A DNA stretch of 64,000 bases. Source: Nitrospira sp. (GTDB lineage Bacteria > Nitrospirota > Nitrospiria > Nitrospirales > Nitrospiraceae). Made by a program: the position numbers and the translations under genes. Below are positions 8,819 to 18,095 of this stretch, piece by piece. The notes beneath the pieces were generated by a model. The model was not told the DNA's origin. It saw only the letters and a program-made list of their open reading frames with translations, and did not search any database. Numbering within the stretch: position 1 is the first letter of the stretch; each line of letters starts with the position of its first letter. Location: NCBI GenBank assembly GCA_018242765.1, contig JAFEBH010000001.1, positions 1 through 64,000 of the forward strand, written 5' to 3'.

Positions 8819-9924
8819 GATGACGCCCCTTCGCTCTGGCTGGTTTCTCCGGGGAATGTGAGTGTGAATGTTGAGCCACGCCCGACCTGGCTTTCCACGG
8901 TAATGGTCCCGTGCATGTGGTGGATGACATTCTTGATATTGTAGAGGCCCAGACCGGTTCCCTTACCGGGCGGCTTTGTGGTGAAAAACGGATCAAAGAT
9001 GCGGTTCAGCAATTCCGGGGCAATGCCGCTGCCGGTGTCCGAGACACGGACCTGCGTACTCCCGCCTACGGTCGCCGTTTCCAGAGTTAAGATTCCTTGG
9101 TGTTCCATGGCCTGGACCGCGTTGGTAATAAGATTGACGAACACATGGAGGAGTTGATCAGGATTTCCCTTCGCGGTCACATCCGATTGGTAGTGCTTAC
9201 GAATCTCGATGTCTTGGAGGGCGACGGCGTAGCGGGCGATCTTCAGGGCTTCGTCCAGTTTTGCATTCACACCGACCAACCCCTCGTGACGGAGAGAGGT
9301 GCGGCGGGAATAGGACGTCAGGTCTCGACAAATCGCCGTCGTTCGCTTGACGGCGTCGATAATGTCTCTTGCCTGAAGGTGCACCTCGTTCAGGTCTGTT
9401 TCCTCGGCGAGATTTTCCGCCAGGCCCAGAATGAGCTGGAGGGGATTATTGATATCGTGGGCGATGCCGGCAGCAAACGAGCCGATGCCCGCGAGTTTTT
9501 CCGCATGGAGCAACTCGGTCTGCAATGTCGATTCATATTGTACAAGTAACCACAGCAGCCGAGAGGTCTGTCCATTGACGATATCGGTTCCGGAAGGCAC
9601 TTGATCTTCAAGCACAGACTCCATGGTGGGATCACCGGTCACATCCATCACGAGGTTCGGTTGTTGGTTTTTGATAAGGTCCGGTACCTGGTCATAGACG
9701 GCCACGTTGAGTTCTTGGGCTCGCCTGAGGCCTGGTGCCGTTGGATTCTTGTCGACAATACCGACGACTTCAATCGTGCCGATTTGATGAAGCACATCCA
9801 GGAGGGCTGTTCCCCCACGGCCCGCTCCGATGATGGCGACTCTCATCGGAGGCGGCGTGGGAGCCTGGGCGGCCGATTGAGGCTCGGTTCGTCGGTGGGA
9901 AATGGTCGGTGAGACGATCGTCAT
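8815..9924 (-). CDS. cytosolic histidine kinase with N-terminal NAD(P)-binding-like Rossmann domain
   Basis: A 369-residue soluble protein with no membrane segment. Residues 27-125 form a dinucleotide-binding-like domain: [19 protein letters not shown] with G33-A-G-R-G-G38, then VVGIVDKNP at the end of beta-2, then [12 protein letters not shown]. This is like the N-terminal domain of homoserine/aspartate dehydrogenases or dihydrodipicolinate reductase. It is followed directly by HisKA ([14 protein letters not shown], His156) and HATPase ([26 protein letters not shown]). No receiver or PAS is present. An ATP-dependent kinase fused to a likely nucleotide sensor suggests reading of NAD(H), NADP(H) or a CoA-like ligand. 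The ligand is inference. A later start at Met27 would remove the low-complexity leader. Confidence 0.88.
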   Translation of the reverse strand: MTIVSPTISHRRTEPQSAAQAPTPPPMRVAIIGAGRGGTALLDVLHQIGTIEVVGIVDKNPTAPGLRRAQELNVAVYDQVPDLIKNQQPNLVMDVTGDPTMESVLEDQVPSGTDIVNGQTSRLLWLLVQYESTLQTELLHAEKLAGIGSFAAGIAHDINNPLQLILGLAENLAEETDLNEVHLQARDIIDAVKRTTAICRDLTSYSRRTSLRHEGLVGVNAKLDEALKIARYAVALQDIEIRKHYQSDVTAKGNPDQLLHVFVNLITNAVQAMEHQGILTLETATVGGSTQVRVSDTGSGIAPELLNRIFDPFFTTKPPGKGTGLGLYNIKNVIHHMHGTITVESQVGRGSTFTLTFPGETSQSEGASS

Positions 9925-9953
9925 ACGTGATCCCCCCGCTATCGTTCAGCTGA

Positions 9954-10388
9954 TCAGAGATGGGCCAATTCACGCTGCTCCATGGCTCGTGCCACGGAAG
10001 CCTTCAGTTTGTCACCTTCGACCGGCTTCACCAGATAATCCACCACGCCCTGCCGGAGTAATGAGGTCGCCATGTCGGTATCTGGGAATCCGGTCAGAAC
10101 AATCAGCGGAACACGAGGATAGTTCTGGCGGAAATAGGCAATCGCTTCGATCCCATTCACTTTGGGCATGCGGATGTCGCAGATGATGACATCAAGGAGC
10201 AGCCGGTTTTCGCCGGAGTTGATGACCTCAATGGCCTTTTCCCCATTTTCCGCTTCGAGAACATCGTACCCGCCTTTTTGGAGTGTCATGCGGACGACCT
10301 TACGAATGTCGGGCTCGTCATCGACGACCAGTACTCGCCCGTTGCAGCTCTCACCTCCCACGAAGAACCCGGATTTGAATTCACTCAT
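9954..10388 (-). CDS. single-domain response regulator (CheY-like receiver)
   Basis: A 144-residue protein that is essentially one receiver domain. It has acidic pair VVDDEPDIRK, phospho-acceptor aspartate in VIICDIRMPKVNG, threonine in LIVLTGFPDT and lysine in YLVKPVEGDK. There is no output domain, so it must act by protein contact or phosphotransfer. It is the first gene of the minus-strand operon, 29 bases before the Rossmann-kinase gene. A full AAGGAGGT ribosome site precedes the ATG, so it should be strongly translated. The two downstream kinases are the obvious phosphodonors. Confidence 0.92.
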   Translation of the reverse strand: MSEFKSGFFVGGESCNGRVLVVDDEPDIRKVVRMTLQKGGYDVLEAENGEKAIEVINSGENRLLLDVIICDIRMPKVNGIEAIAYFRQNYPRVPLIVLTGFPDTDMATSLLRQGVVDYLVKPVEGDKLKASVARAMEQRELAHL

Positions 10389-10636
10389 GATGACCTCCTT
10401 GGTAAACGGCGGGGATTGGTTTTTGCCTCTGCGACCGATAATGGCAAGGTCGATGCCGTCATATGAGAAAAGTAAAGACGAATGATTTCAGGGCCTTGTT
10501 CATTTGGAATGATGAGGGACTCTCCACGGTTGGCTGATATGCACCACCAACATCGTGAAAACCACCAAGGGGAGAGCTCATTGCCTTTCATGGCCGGTTT
10601 GGGCTAGGGTGTTGAAAAACAGAGGAGTGGAGGCCG

Positions 10637-10876
10637 GTGATTACCCAAGATGTGTTGACCGACTATATTCGCAAATCCTTGCCCGATGCAGTGGTGACGG
10701 TGACGGATCGTACGGGAACGATGAATCATCTCAAGGTGGTAATCGTTTCGGATGGATTTCAGGGAAAAAATCTCTTGGACCGGCATCGCATGGTTTATCA
10801 AGCATTGGATGCGCCGATGAAGGACGGGCGGATCCACGCCTTGGAACTGACGGCACGAACGAACGACGAAGCGTAG
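10637..10876 (+). CDS. bolA: BolA family protein
   Basis: A 79-residue BolA-like protein. Visible family features are the N-terminal helix VLTDYIRKSLPDAVV, the VTDRTGTMNHLKVVIVSDGFQGKNLLDRHRMVYQAL core with invariant-type His in DRHRMVY, and the C-terminal HALELTARTNDEA. BolA proteins bind [2Fe-2S] clusters jointly with monothiol glutaredoxins. The glutaredoxin gene starts 13 bases later, so the two form a functional pair for Fe-S sensing or delivery. GTG start at 10637, with GAGGAGTGGAGG just upstream. Confidence 0.92.
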   Translation: MITQDVLTDYIRKSLPDAVVTVTDRTGTMNHLKVVIVSDGFQGKNLLDRHRMVYQALDAPMKDGRIHALELTARTNDEA

Positions 10877-10888
10877 GAGGAGACGACG

Positions 10889-11212
10889 ATGGCCGACCAG
10901 ATGGAAGAAGAAATTCAGAAGGAAGTGAAGGCCCATAAGATTTTGATCTACGGCAAGGGTACGAAGACAATGCCGATGTGCGGGTTTACCAGGGAGACCA
11001 TGCAGTTTTTTGACAAGTATGGGTATCCGTACGAATTGATCGATGTCCTGTCGCAGCCGGCAAAGCGCGAAGCGCTGACGAAGATGACCAACTGGCCGAC
11101 GCTCCCGAAGGTGTTTATCGACGGTACCTTCTACGGTGATACCGACATTCTCGATCCGATGGCCGCCAAGGGTGAGATCGAGCCGCTGCTGAAAAAAACA
11201 TTCGGGAAGTAA
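10889..11212 (+). CDS. grxD: monothiol glutaredoxin (Grx4/GrxD type) with CGFT active site
   Basis: A 107-residue monothiol glutaredoxin. It has KGTKTMPMCGFTRET as the active-site region, WPTLPKVFIDG with the cis-Pro (TLP) for glutathione binding, and GDTDIL near the end. The family carries a [2Fe-2S] cluster held by the active-site Cys and glutathione, and partners BolA (gene immediately upstream). Two oddities: the active site reads CGFT where CGFS is usual, and GDTDIL replaces the common GGCDI/GGSDI. The lysine before the active site is retained. ATG preceded by GGAGGAGA at about 7 bases. Confidence 0.93.
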   Translation: MADQMEEEIQKEVKAHKILIYGKGTKTMPMCGFTRETMQFFDKYGYPYELIDVLSQPAKREALTKMTNWPTLPKVFIDGTFYGDTDILDPMAAKGEIEPLLKKTFGK

Positions 11213-11331
11213 GCAGGGCATCCCTGCTAGTCTCTTGCTCCCCGAGCGCGCACGCGGGAGCAAATAACATCCACAATCAAGGGCGGTGCTCGCTCGACGG
11301 GCGCAGTGAGACCAGCAGGAATGCCCTGCTT
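11211..11331. repeat. REP-like doublet of short palindromes after grxD
   Basis: Two near-identical palindromes, 11211-11228 and 11314-11331, differ at one base. Each can fold on itself, the first as AGCAGGG-CAT-CCCTGCT. Because each is a palindrome they are both inverted and direct repeats of one another. Between them is another hairpin, TTGCTCCC (11235-11242) with GGGAGCAA (11256-11263), and a GC-rich stretch. The first hairpin begins at the grxD stop codon and could slow RNA decay or end transcription, but lacks a T run. The arrangement recalls BIME/REP elements. Confidence 0.55.
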
Positions 11332-11397
11332 AGGGGTGGGGAGGTGTGCGTGTCCGTTCCATCCGAGACTTGGAAGGGAAGCGATTGGAGAAATCTC

Positions 11398-12228
11398 ATG
11401 CGAAAGAGTCCTCCTCACACGGCGAGTATGTTGACGGCCGCGCTGGGCTTGATCGTCAATGCAGGATGTGTTGCAGATCATCGAGGCAATCATCTCGTCT
11501 GGGAGCACTCACGGATTGTTGATCTGACGCATTCGTTTGGTTCCGACACGATTGTCTGGCCGACGGAACAGGATTTCAAGCTCGTCGTTCAGCATGCAGA
11601 GCACACCACGGCTGGGTACTACTACGCGTCCAACCGCATCGAGATGCCGGAGCACGGAGGCACGCACATCGATGCGCCGATTCACTTTTCTGAAGGGAAG
11701 CAAACTCTCGATCAGATCTCAGTCGAACGGACGCTCGGGACCGCCATCAGGATCAACGTCAAGGAACAGTGTGTGCACGATCGGGATTACCAAATTACCA
11801 CTCATGATCTTAAGCAATGGGAGTCACGATCTGGCCGAATTCCAGAGGGAGCCATTGTCTTGCTCGATACCGGCTATGCCCAGTTCTGGCCAAGTCGGAA
11901 GGATTATTTGGGAACGGGGCTAAGAGGGCAAGAAGGAGTGCAGGCGCTGCGCTTCCCAGGACTACATCCTGATGCTGCTGCCTGGCTGGTGCGTGAACGG
12001 CAGGTGAAGGCTGTCGGCATTGATACAGCGTCGATCGACTACGGGCAATCCACGAGATTTGAAACGCATGTCGCGCTGCTGTCTCAGAATGTGCCCGTGT
12101 TTGAAAACCTGGCCAATCTGAATGACCTACCAGTACGTGGTTTCGACGTCTTCGCCCTGCCGATGAAAATTGCCAATGGCACTGGTGGTCCGCTACGGAT
12201 CATCGCAGTCGTACCGACTTCCAACTAG
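11398..12228 (+). CDS. cyclase-family metal hydrolase, kynurenine formamidase-like, lipoprotein
   Basis: A 276-residue protein of the cyclase family (kynurenine formamidase/isatin hydrolase group). The metal-binding signature H86-G-G-T-H90-I-D92-A-P-I-H96 is intact. Late motifs VKAVGIDTASIDYG and GFDVFALPMKI are also typical. The N-terminus MRKSPPHTASMLTAALGLIVNAGC reads as a lipoprotein signal with Cys near residue 24, so the enzyme is probably outside the cytoplasm on a membrane. I chose ATG 11398 because GGAGA lies 8 bases upstream. Family members hydrolyse N-formylkynurenine or other cyclic amides and esters. An IDO-like gene 1.5 kb away makes formylkynurenine a plausible substrate, but an extracytoplasmic site argues for caution. 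Confidence 0.8.
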   Translation: MRKSPPHTASMLTAALGLIVNAGCVADHRGNHLVWEHSRIVDLTHSFGSDTIVWPTEQDFKLVVQHAEHTTAGYYYASNRIEMPEHGGTHIDAPIHFSEGKQTLDQISVERTLGTAIRINVKEQCVHDRDYQITTHDLKQWESRSGRIPEGAIVLLDTGYAQFWPSRKDYLGTGLRGQEGVQALRFPGLHPDAAAWLVRERQVKAVGIDTASIDYGQSTRFETHVALLSQNVPVFENLANLNDLPVRGFDVFALPMKIANGTGGPLRIIAVVPTSN

Positions 12229-12398
12229 CGCGCACAACAGAATTTCACTTTGAGTGCCTTTCTTCCTGGTTGATGTCTGTGATCAGGACTCCTGAGTCAC
12301 TAGCGGGCATCATTCCTCGGAGCGTGTTTGTTCTGAGACCGTTGCGGGCATGCTTTCATTCTTTCAGGTTTCTTAGGACGCATGTATACTTGTGTAGT

Positions 12399-12581
12399 AT
12401 GAAGCCTCAGCAACCGGCTGCTTCTCAATCAACTGGACGGCGACCAAGCAAGCTGAGTCAGCGGCTTGCTGACGAAAAGATAGAGCGAGCGAGGCGTCAG
12501 ACTCCGGAAGAACGGCTCATCATTGCATTGCACCTGTCCGATTTCTGCTACGAAATACACCGGTGTTCTCCAAAGCCTTAA
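12399..12581 (+). CDS. small conserved-looking protein preceding a nucleotidyltransferase remnant
   Basis: A 60-residue basic protein. The N-terminal part is Gln/Ser/Arg-rich. The C-terminal part, QTPEERLIIALHLSDFCYEI, looks like a short helical module. I do not recognise a named family with certainty. It overlaps the next frame, a broken nucleotidyltransferase, by 19 bases, the layout of a two-gene toxin-antitoxin-like pair. A TATACT box lies only 8 bases before the ATG (12385-12390). Base composition is less GC-rich than the neighbours. The downstream partner is damaged, so this may be a relic. Confidence 0.4.
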   Translation: MKPQQPAASQSTGRRPSKLSQRLADEKIERARRQTPEERLIIALHLSDFCYEIHRCSPKP

Positions 12582-12739
12582 ATCACATTATCGACCGTTT
12601 GGCCCAAGCCCAGAAGGCTCAGCTCATGCATTCTTATGCGCTGATCGGTGGTTTTGCAGTATCGGCATGCGGTGTTGCACGAGAGTGTCTCTGCTGCACA
12701 TTCAGGCTGCTAGTGCATGTCAGTTTCTCAACTGACTAG
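12563..12739 (+). pseudogene. truncated nucleotidyltransferase (AbiEii/MNT-like) remnant
   Basis: Reading from GTG 12563 gives 58 residues: an N-terminal helix (ALNHIIDRLAQAQKAQ) followed by YALIGGFAVSACGVARE. This matches the start of nucleotidyltransferase-fold proteins, whose GG-x-A...G-x-x-R region is normally followed by T-x-D-x-D catalytic acids. Here the frame degenerates right after VARE into a Cys-rich tail and stops, so the catalytic aspartates are missing. No continuation was found in the other frames before the convergent gene at 12736. I read it as a decayed AbiEii/MNT-type gene. Confidence 0.5.
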
Positions 12740-13476
12740 GGGTTTGATAACGTTCCATCAGGAGAGACAAGATTGGCGTGGCGCGCACAGATAATGTTAA
12801 AGCTATCGCTTGCCTCATAAACTATACCAACGAGGTCGAGAACTGATGGATTTCCGCGAATCGCAAAAATTGGACATCCGCTCATCCCGCCATATGTTTC
12901 TGGCCAAGCATCGTCAGAATTGAGATTATGAATTGAATTGGTTTCCACTGCACAGGCAAAGCCGCATTCATTGACGCTAGAAACCTGCACTTTTTGGCAA
13001 AAAGAATCAAACTTTATTGCTCGTCGTATTGGGAGTAGGTAGCGGTATGCCATGGGGAAGCCCACGATAAGAACGGTCAAGCCAGGCATGACAGAATGTG
13101 GAGGCCACTTCAAAGGAGTATATAGTGATAGATGTTGCGCGAATTCTCGGAGGTCCAGTCCGGACAAGTCTAATGTGACCAAATCAGACTTCTTAGATCT
13201 TGCAATGATCCGCTCTGCGACATTCTCTATTGAACCTTTGGCGATTTGTAATCTTATGGAAGGATGCTCAGTTTGTTTCTTCAAGAATTCCTCAATGACG
13301 TGTTCTGCTGTGATTAGGATCGGCCTATCCAGCTTAATAAGCACACCGCTGGCGCTGTGCATTTCAGGCTCGCCATCAGGTTCCCCCCAAAAGACGGAAA
13401 CAGTGTGTTCGAAGCAGCACCGCATCATGAGACGAAGAACTTCGTGGGGGAGTGAAAAGGAAGACAACTCGGACAT
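12736..13476 (-). CDS. trypsin-like serine protease-fold protein
   Basis: A 246-residue cytosolic-looking protein with no signal peptide. The features fit a chymotrypsin/trypsin-like fold: GVLIKLDRPILITAEHVI (His of a TAxH-type motif), KSDLVTLDLSG (candidate Asp) and YGGMSGCPIFAI (Ser in a G-x-S-G-x-P context, like GDSGGP). MPGLTVLIVGFPM resembles the GYP strand of the family. The Asp assignment is tentative. The sequence is AT-richer and has different codon use from its neighbours, and lies among a toxin-like remnant and an orphan metabolic gene, suggesting acquisition by transfer. Similar lone proteases occur in defence-type loci, but nothing here proves that role. Confidence 0.6.
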   Translation of the reverse strand: MSELSSFSLPHEVLRLMMRCCFEHTVSVFWGEPDGEPEMHSASGVLIKLDRPILITAEHVIEEFLKKQTEHPSIRLQIAKGSIENVAERIIARSKKSDLVTLDLSGLDLREFAQHLSLYTPLKWPPHSVMPGLTVLIVGFPMAYRYLLPIRRAIKFDSFCQKVQVSSVNECGFACAVETNSIHNLNSDDAWPETYGGMSGCPIFAIRGNPSVLDLVGIVYEASDSFNIICARHANLVSPDGTLSNP

Positions 13477-13771
13477 CGCGCTCCTAACACCTAACTAGCA
13501 AGAATGAATCTCACAGATTCTAGTTCTTCGAAAATGGGAAGGCCACTGGTAGATGGTGTCTTGTTTATCTCTTGCCCTTCATTGTTGCGACAAGAAGTAT
13601 TGGAAACGCCCACGAGGGTGCGATGGCTTTTCACACTAAGGCTCTTCTAGGTTGATGTCAGCCCCACTGTAGTGACCTTGGAATCGAAATGCGATGGAGG
13701 GATCTTCCAACCGCAGGCGATGGAAGAGCTGGAACTGATTGACGGGCTATGATCGAACTTTGGAAAAGGTG

Positions 13772-14974
13772 CTAAGCCACAATGGCTTGTCTTGTCTCGT
13801 CCAGATGTTTCTGTAGATAGGTCATAAAGGGAGTGCCGCCAGTGCCGACGGCTGTGGGATTGGTGGAGCTGGTTTGATGCTGCCGATTGATATAGCTATC
13901 GGCGTAGCCGATGTGGATTTCCCGGAACTGCGCCAGTAGGTCGACGCAAGTACAGTAGGCGGACCAGAGTTCGTGGTGATTCTGTCGGCGATCACGGACA
14001 TAGCCTGAAAGAATAGCTCTCCCTTGGCTATCATGCTGGCTCTCTAAAGCTCCAAGAAACGCACGATGGCGGGGCGGCATATACTCCCTCATCTCTTGCA
14101 GATACACCGTCAATGGATCAGGTGTATGATGGATGCCTAGGCCTGCGTCCAGACACGGCACGATCGAACTCTGTGCCCCCGTCTCGCCACGAAACTGCTG
14201 TGGTTGTTGCGAATACCCTTCAACGCCCTCATAGATGATGCCGCTGGGGAGCGAAGGACTATTCTTCCAGCCGTGAATGTAGGGTCGCACACGGGTGTAA
14301 TAGACATAGGGGTCGCAGCGCTCTTTCATACGGAGCAATGTGTCTCGCATGGCAACTTGAGCCGATGCCAGCGCCTGTAAACCCAACAACACTTCTTCGT
14401 CATTCCTATTCGCTGCTCCGTTGATCGCCCTCAGTAATCCTTCCAGGCCGGGCCCTGCTTGCCGCTCGATCTGGATATGGACCACGACAAACCACTCCTC
14501 ATCCAACCCGCCGAGAAAATTTTGCAGCAGCACGATGTTGTCGAGCTGAACCGGTTTCGCGTTATCGAGGCGGCGCCAGTTATCCAGCGCATAGGAGGCG
14601 TAGGAGAGGACCGGTGGGCGACCGAGCTTCCGGCCTAGCTCGTACCAGAGCCGTGCGAGTTGGGAGGGGAGCTTGGCAGCAGGTTGCCCCGGTGTTTCCC
14701 ATACATAGGCGTGGCCAGCAAAGGACAGGATACGCATTGCAGTTCGATAGTCATCTTCGCGCCAGCTCGACGGGATGGATGGGAGTAAGACTGGTTGTTC
14801 GTCGATAAACCGCCGAACCTGGCGAGCACTGAGTAATTTGGGTAGCTCGTGACTCAGAAGATTAAGCGTGGGACAGTCGGGTAGGCTTTCACAAGGATCC
14901 GGTGGCAGGAACCCCCGTTCAGGGGAGATTCCAAAATCTGCAAGAGATGACGGTTGGAACGTATGGGAGTTCAT
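13772..14974 (-). CDS. indoleamine 2,3-dioxygenase-like haem dioxygenase
   Basis: A 400-residue member of the indoleamine 2,3-dioxygenase family. Diagnostic segments are RPYIHGW (230-236), GIIYEGV (245-251), GETGAQSSIVPCLDAGLGI (263-281), MREYMPPRHRAFLGALE (295-311), FREIHIGYADSYI (350-362, His354 the expected proximal haem ligand) and GTGGTPFM (377-384). The reaction of characterised members is oxidative opening of tryptophan to N-formylkynurenine. Length matches the family (about 400). Bacterial members are uncommon and may act on other indoles. The gene is monocistronic and convergent with the cyclase-family gene that could carry out the next step. Confidence 0.88.
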   Translation of the reverse strand: MNSHTFQPSSLADFGISPERGFLPPDPCESLPDCPTLNLLSHELPKLLSARQVRRFIDEQPVLLPSIPSSWREDDYRTAMRILSFAGHAYVWETPGQPAAKLPSQLARLWYELGRKLGRPPVLSYASYALDNWRRLDNAKPVQLDNIVLLQNFLGGLDEEWFVVVHIQIERQAGPGLEGLLRAINGAANRNDEEVLLGLQALASAQVAMRDTLLRMKERCDPYVYYTRVRPYIHGWKNSPSLPSGIIYEGVEGYSQQPQQFRGETGAQSSIVPCLDAGLGIHHTPDPLTVYLQEMREYMPPRHRAFLGALESQHDSQGRAILSGYVRDRRQNHHELWSAYCTCVDLLAQFREIHIGYADSYINRQHQTSSTNPTAVGTGGTPFMTYLQKHLDETRQAIVA

Positions 14975-15095
14975 AGAGCCCTCTTTGCCCTCACTCTACC
15001 ACTCCTGTATTTGATTGCAATCGGTTCTGATTATGACCAGTCAGATTAGGCTCAGCGAAGACTTTGGCGGAGGAATAGTAACAGACTGAAATAAA

Positions 15096-15121
15096 AAGGC
15101 CGCCTCAACTGAGGCGGCCTT
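15096..15121 (-). terminator. rho-independent terminator of ahcY (metK-ahcY series)
   Basis: An 11-base stem on each side, AAGGCCGCCTC and its complement, with a short loop. Read on the minus strand it is followed by TTTTTATTT, a classic intrinsic terminator. It lies 144 bases past the ahcY stop and before the start of nothing else on that strand except the IDO-like gene. Confidence 0.85.
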
Positions 15122-15142
15122 CTACTTCTTTCTCTTCTAGCG

Positions 15143-15257
15143 GGTGCGGTGCAGGTACTCTCGACTGCGCGCATTCACCGAGCATCGCCCGCTATTTGAA
15201 AATCAGATCAGTTCTGCATGCGCGGTGAGCGAGCACTGAGAGTACTCGCGCCGCACC
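15143..15257. repeat. inverted repeat downstream of ahcY
   Basis: Arms 15143-15162 and 15238-15257 are inverted copies matching at 17 of 20 bases (GGTGCGG...GTACTCTC). About 75 bases lie between them, containing further self-complementary CG-rich tracts such as CTGCGCGCATTCACCGAGC against GCATGCGCGGTGAGCGAGC. It sits between the ahcY stop codon and its terminator, so it would be part of the mRNA 3' end. Function unknown. It is similar in style to the palindromes after grxD. Confidence 0.5.
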
Positions 15258-15264
15258 ATGCTCT

Positions 15265-16635
<1,371 letters not shown>

Positions 16636-16644
16636 TCAGGAAGC

Positions 16645-17793
16645 TTATAGTCCGGCGTCCTTGCGCAGGGCCTTGGCCTTGTCGGTTTTCTCCCAGGTAA
16701 ACTCCGGCTCGTTGCGGCCGAAGTGTCCATAAGCCGCCGTCTTTTTGAAAATGGGCCGTCGAAGTTTGAGATGATCAATGATGCCGCGTGGCGTCATCGG
16801 GAAGTGCTTGCGCACGAGCTTGTCGAGCTTATCAACCGACACCTTTTCCGTGCCCTTGGTATCGACCAGCACGGAGACAGGGTCGGCGACGCCGATGGCA
16901 TAGGCCAATTGCACTTCGCACTTATCGGCCAACTCGGCAGCGACAAGGTTCTTCGCGATATAACGTGCCATATAGGAGGCGGACCGGTCGACTTTTGTCG
17001 GATCTTTTCCGGAGAAGGCTCCGCCGCCATGGCTGCCATGGCCGCCGTAGGTGTCGACGATGATCTTACGCCCGGTGAGACCGGTGTCACCCATGGGGCC
17101 GCCGACTACGAATCGACCAGTCGGGTTGATGTGATGCTTTACGCCGGTCGGATCATAGAGGCCTTTCGGCATGACCGGCTTGATCACCTTCTCCATGATA
17201 TCGCGTTCAATTTGCTTATTGGTCACATCAGGGCCGTGCTGCGTGGAGACGACGATCGTATCGATCCGCACGGGCCTGCCGTTTTTGTACTCGACCGTGA
17301 CTTGTGACTTCCCATCCGGCCGCACCCATTTGAGAATGTTTTTCTTGCGCACTTCGGCAAGGCGTTTGGTCAAACGGTGAGCCAAGACGATCGGCATCGG
17401 CATGAGTTCATCGGTTTCATTGGTGGCGTATCCGAACATCAACCCTTGATCACCGGCTCCTCCGGAATCGACGCCCATCGCAATGTCACCCGATTGTTGG
17501 TGAATTGCGGTGAGAACGGAACAGGTATGGAAGTCGAACCCCCAGGAAGCATCGCAGTAGCCGACGTCCTTGATGACCTCCCGAATAATGTCAGGGATTT
17601 CAACGTAGGCCTTGGTCGAGATTTCTCCGGCTACCAGTGCGATACCCGTGGTGAGAATCGTCTCGCAGGCGACACGAGAATACTTATCCTGAGCGATGAT
17701 GGCATCCAAGATACCGTCTGATATCTGATCGGCGATTTTATCAGGATGCCCTTCAGTCACTGATTCCGAAGTAAAGAGAAAATTGTCTCGCAT
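16645..17793 (-). CDS. metK: S-adenosylmethionine synthetase
   Basis: Makes SAM from methionine and ATP. Family motifs: the N-terminal [20 protein letters not shown] (residues 6-25), [12 protein letters not shown], the phosphate loop [16 protein letters not shown], and the Asp-rich ends. At 382 residues it is the normal length. A longer frame begins upstream, but ATG 17793 gives the canonical start [10 protein letters not shown] and has GAGGGA 4-5 bases before it. Transcribed together with, or just ahead of, ahcY. Confidence 0.97.
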   Translation of the reverse strand: MRDNFLFTSESVTEGHPDKIADQISDGILDAIIAQDKYSRVACETILTTGIALVAGEISTKAYVEIPDIIREVIKDVGYCDASWGFDFHTCSVLTAIHQQSGDIAMGVDSGGAGDQGLMFGYATNETDELMPMPIVLAHRLTKRLAEVRKKNILKWVRPDGKSQVTVEYKNGRPVRIDTIVVSTQHGPDVTNKQIERDIMEKVIKPVMPKGLYDPTGVKHHINPTGRFVVGGPMGDTGLTGRKIIVDTYGGHGSHGGGAFSGKDPTKVDRSASYMARYIAKNLVAAELADKCEVQLAYAIGVADPVSVLVDTKGTEKVSVDKLDKLVRKHFPMTPRGIIDHLKLRRPIFKKTAAYGHFGRNEPEFTWEKTDKAKALRKDAGL

Positions 17794-17976
17794 GAGTCCC
17801 TCGCGGGTTGAGGTTATGGAAAACCAGCGTTGGTCTGTCCAAGGATGTCTGTAATGTGAGAAAATACGACCGAGAGACAAGCCACGCACAAACGTGGTTG
17901 ATTCTAGAGGAGAGGGGTCGGCTTTGTCCATCATTTCGTTTCGTTCTTGTTGGAAAAACCGTCATGCCTCGTTTAC

Positions 17977-18006
17977 TTGACTCGGGATTTTGGCGACTTG
18001 TAACAT
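17977..18006 (+). promoter_or_regulatory. predicted sigma70 promoter for the thioredoxin-like/ccdA pair
   Basis: TTGACT at 17977-17982 and TAACAT at 18001-18006, 18-base spacer, pointing to the gene at 18096. The surrounding 300-base metK-tlpA interval is otherwise without visible genes. It should also hold the divergent metK promoter, which I could not place. Confidence 0.4.
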
Positions 18007-18095
18007 GACCGAACGGGCGTCGATGAATCGGTGAGTGCTACGTAGGGCTCGCTCTGGCAGAAAAAACCGTTCAGACTGGTGTGTTGGGCGTCGAC

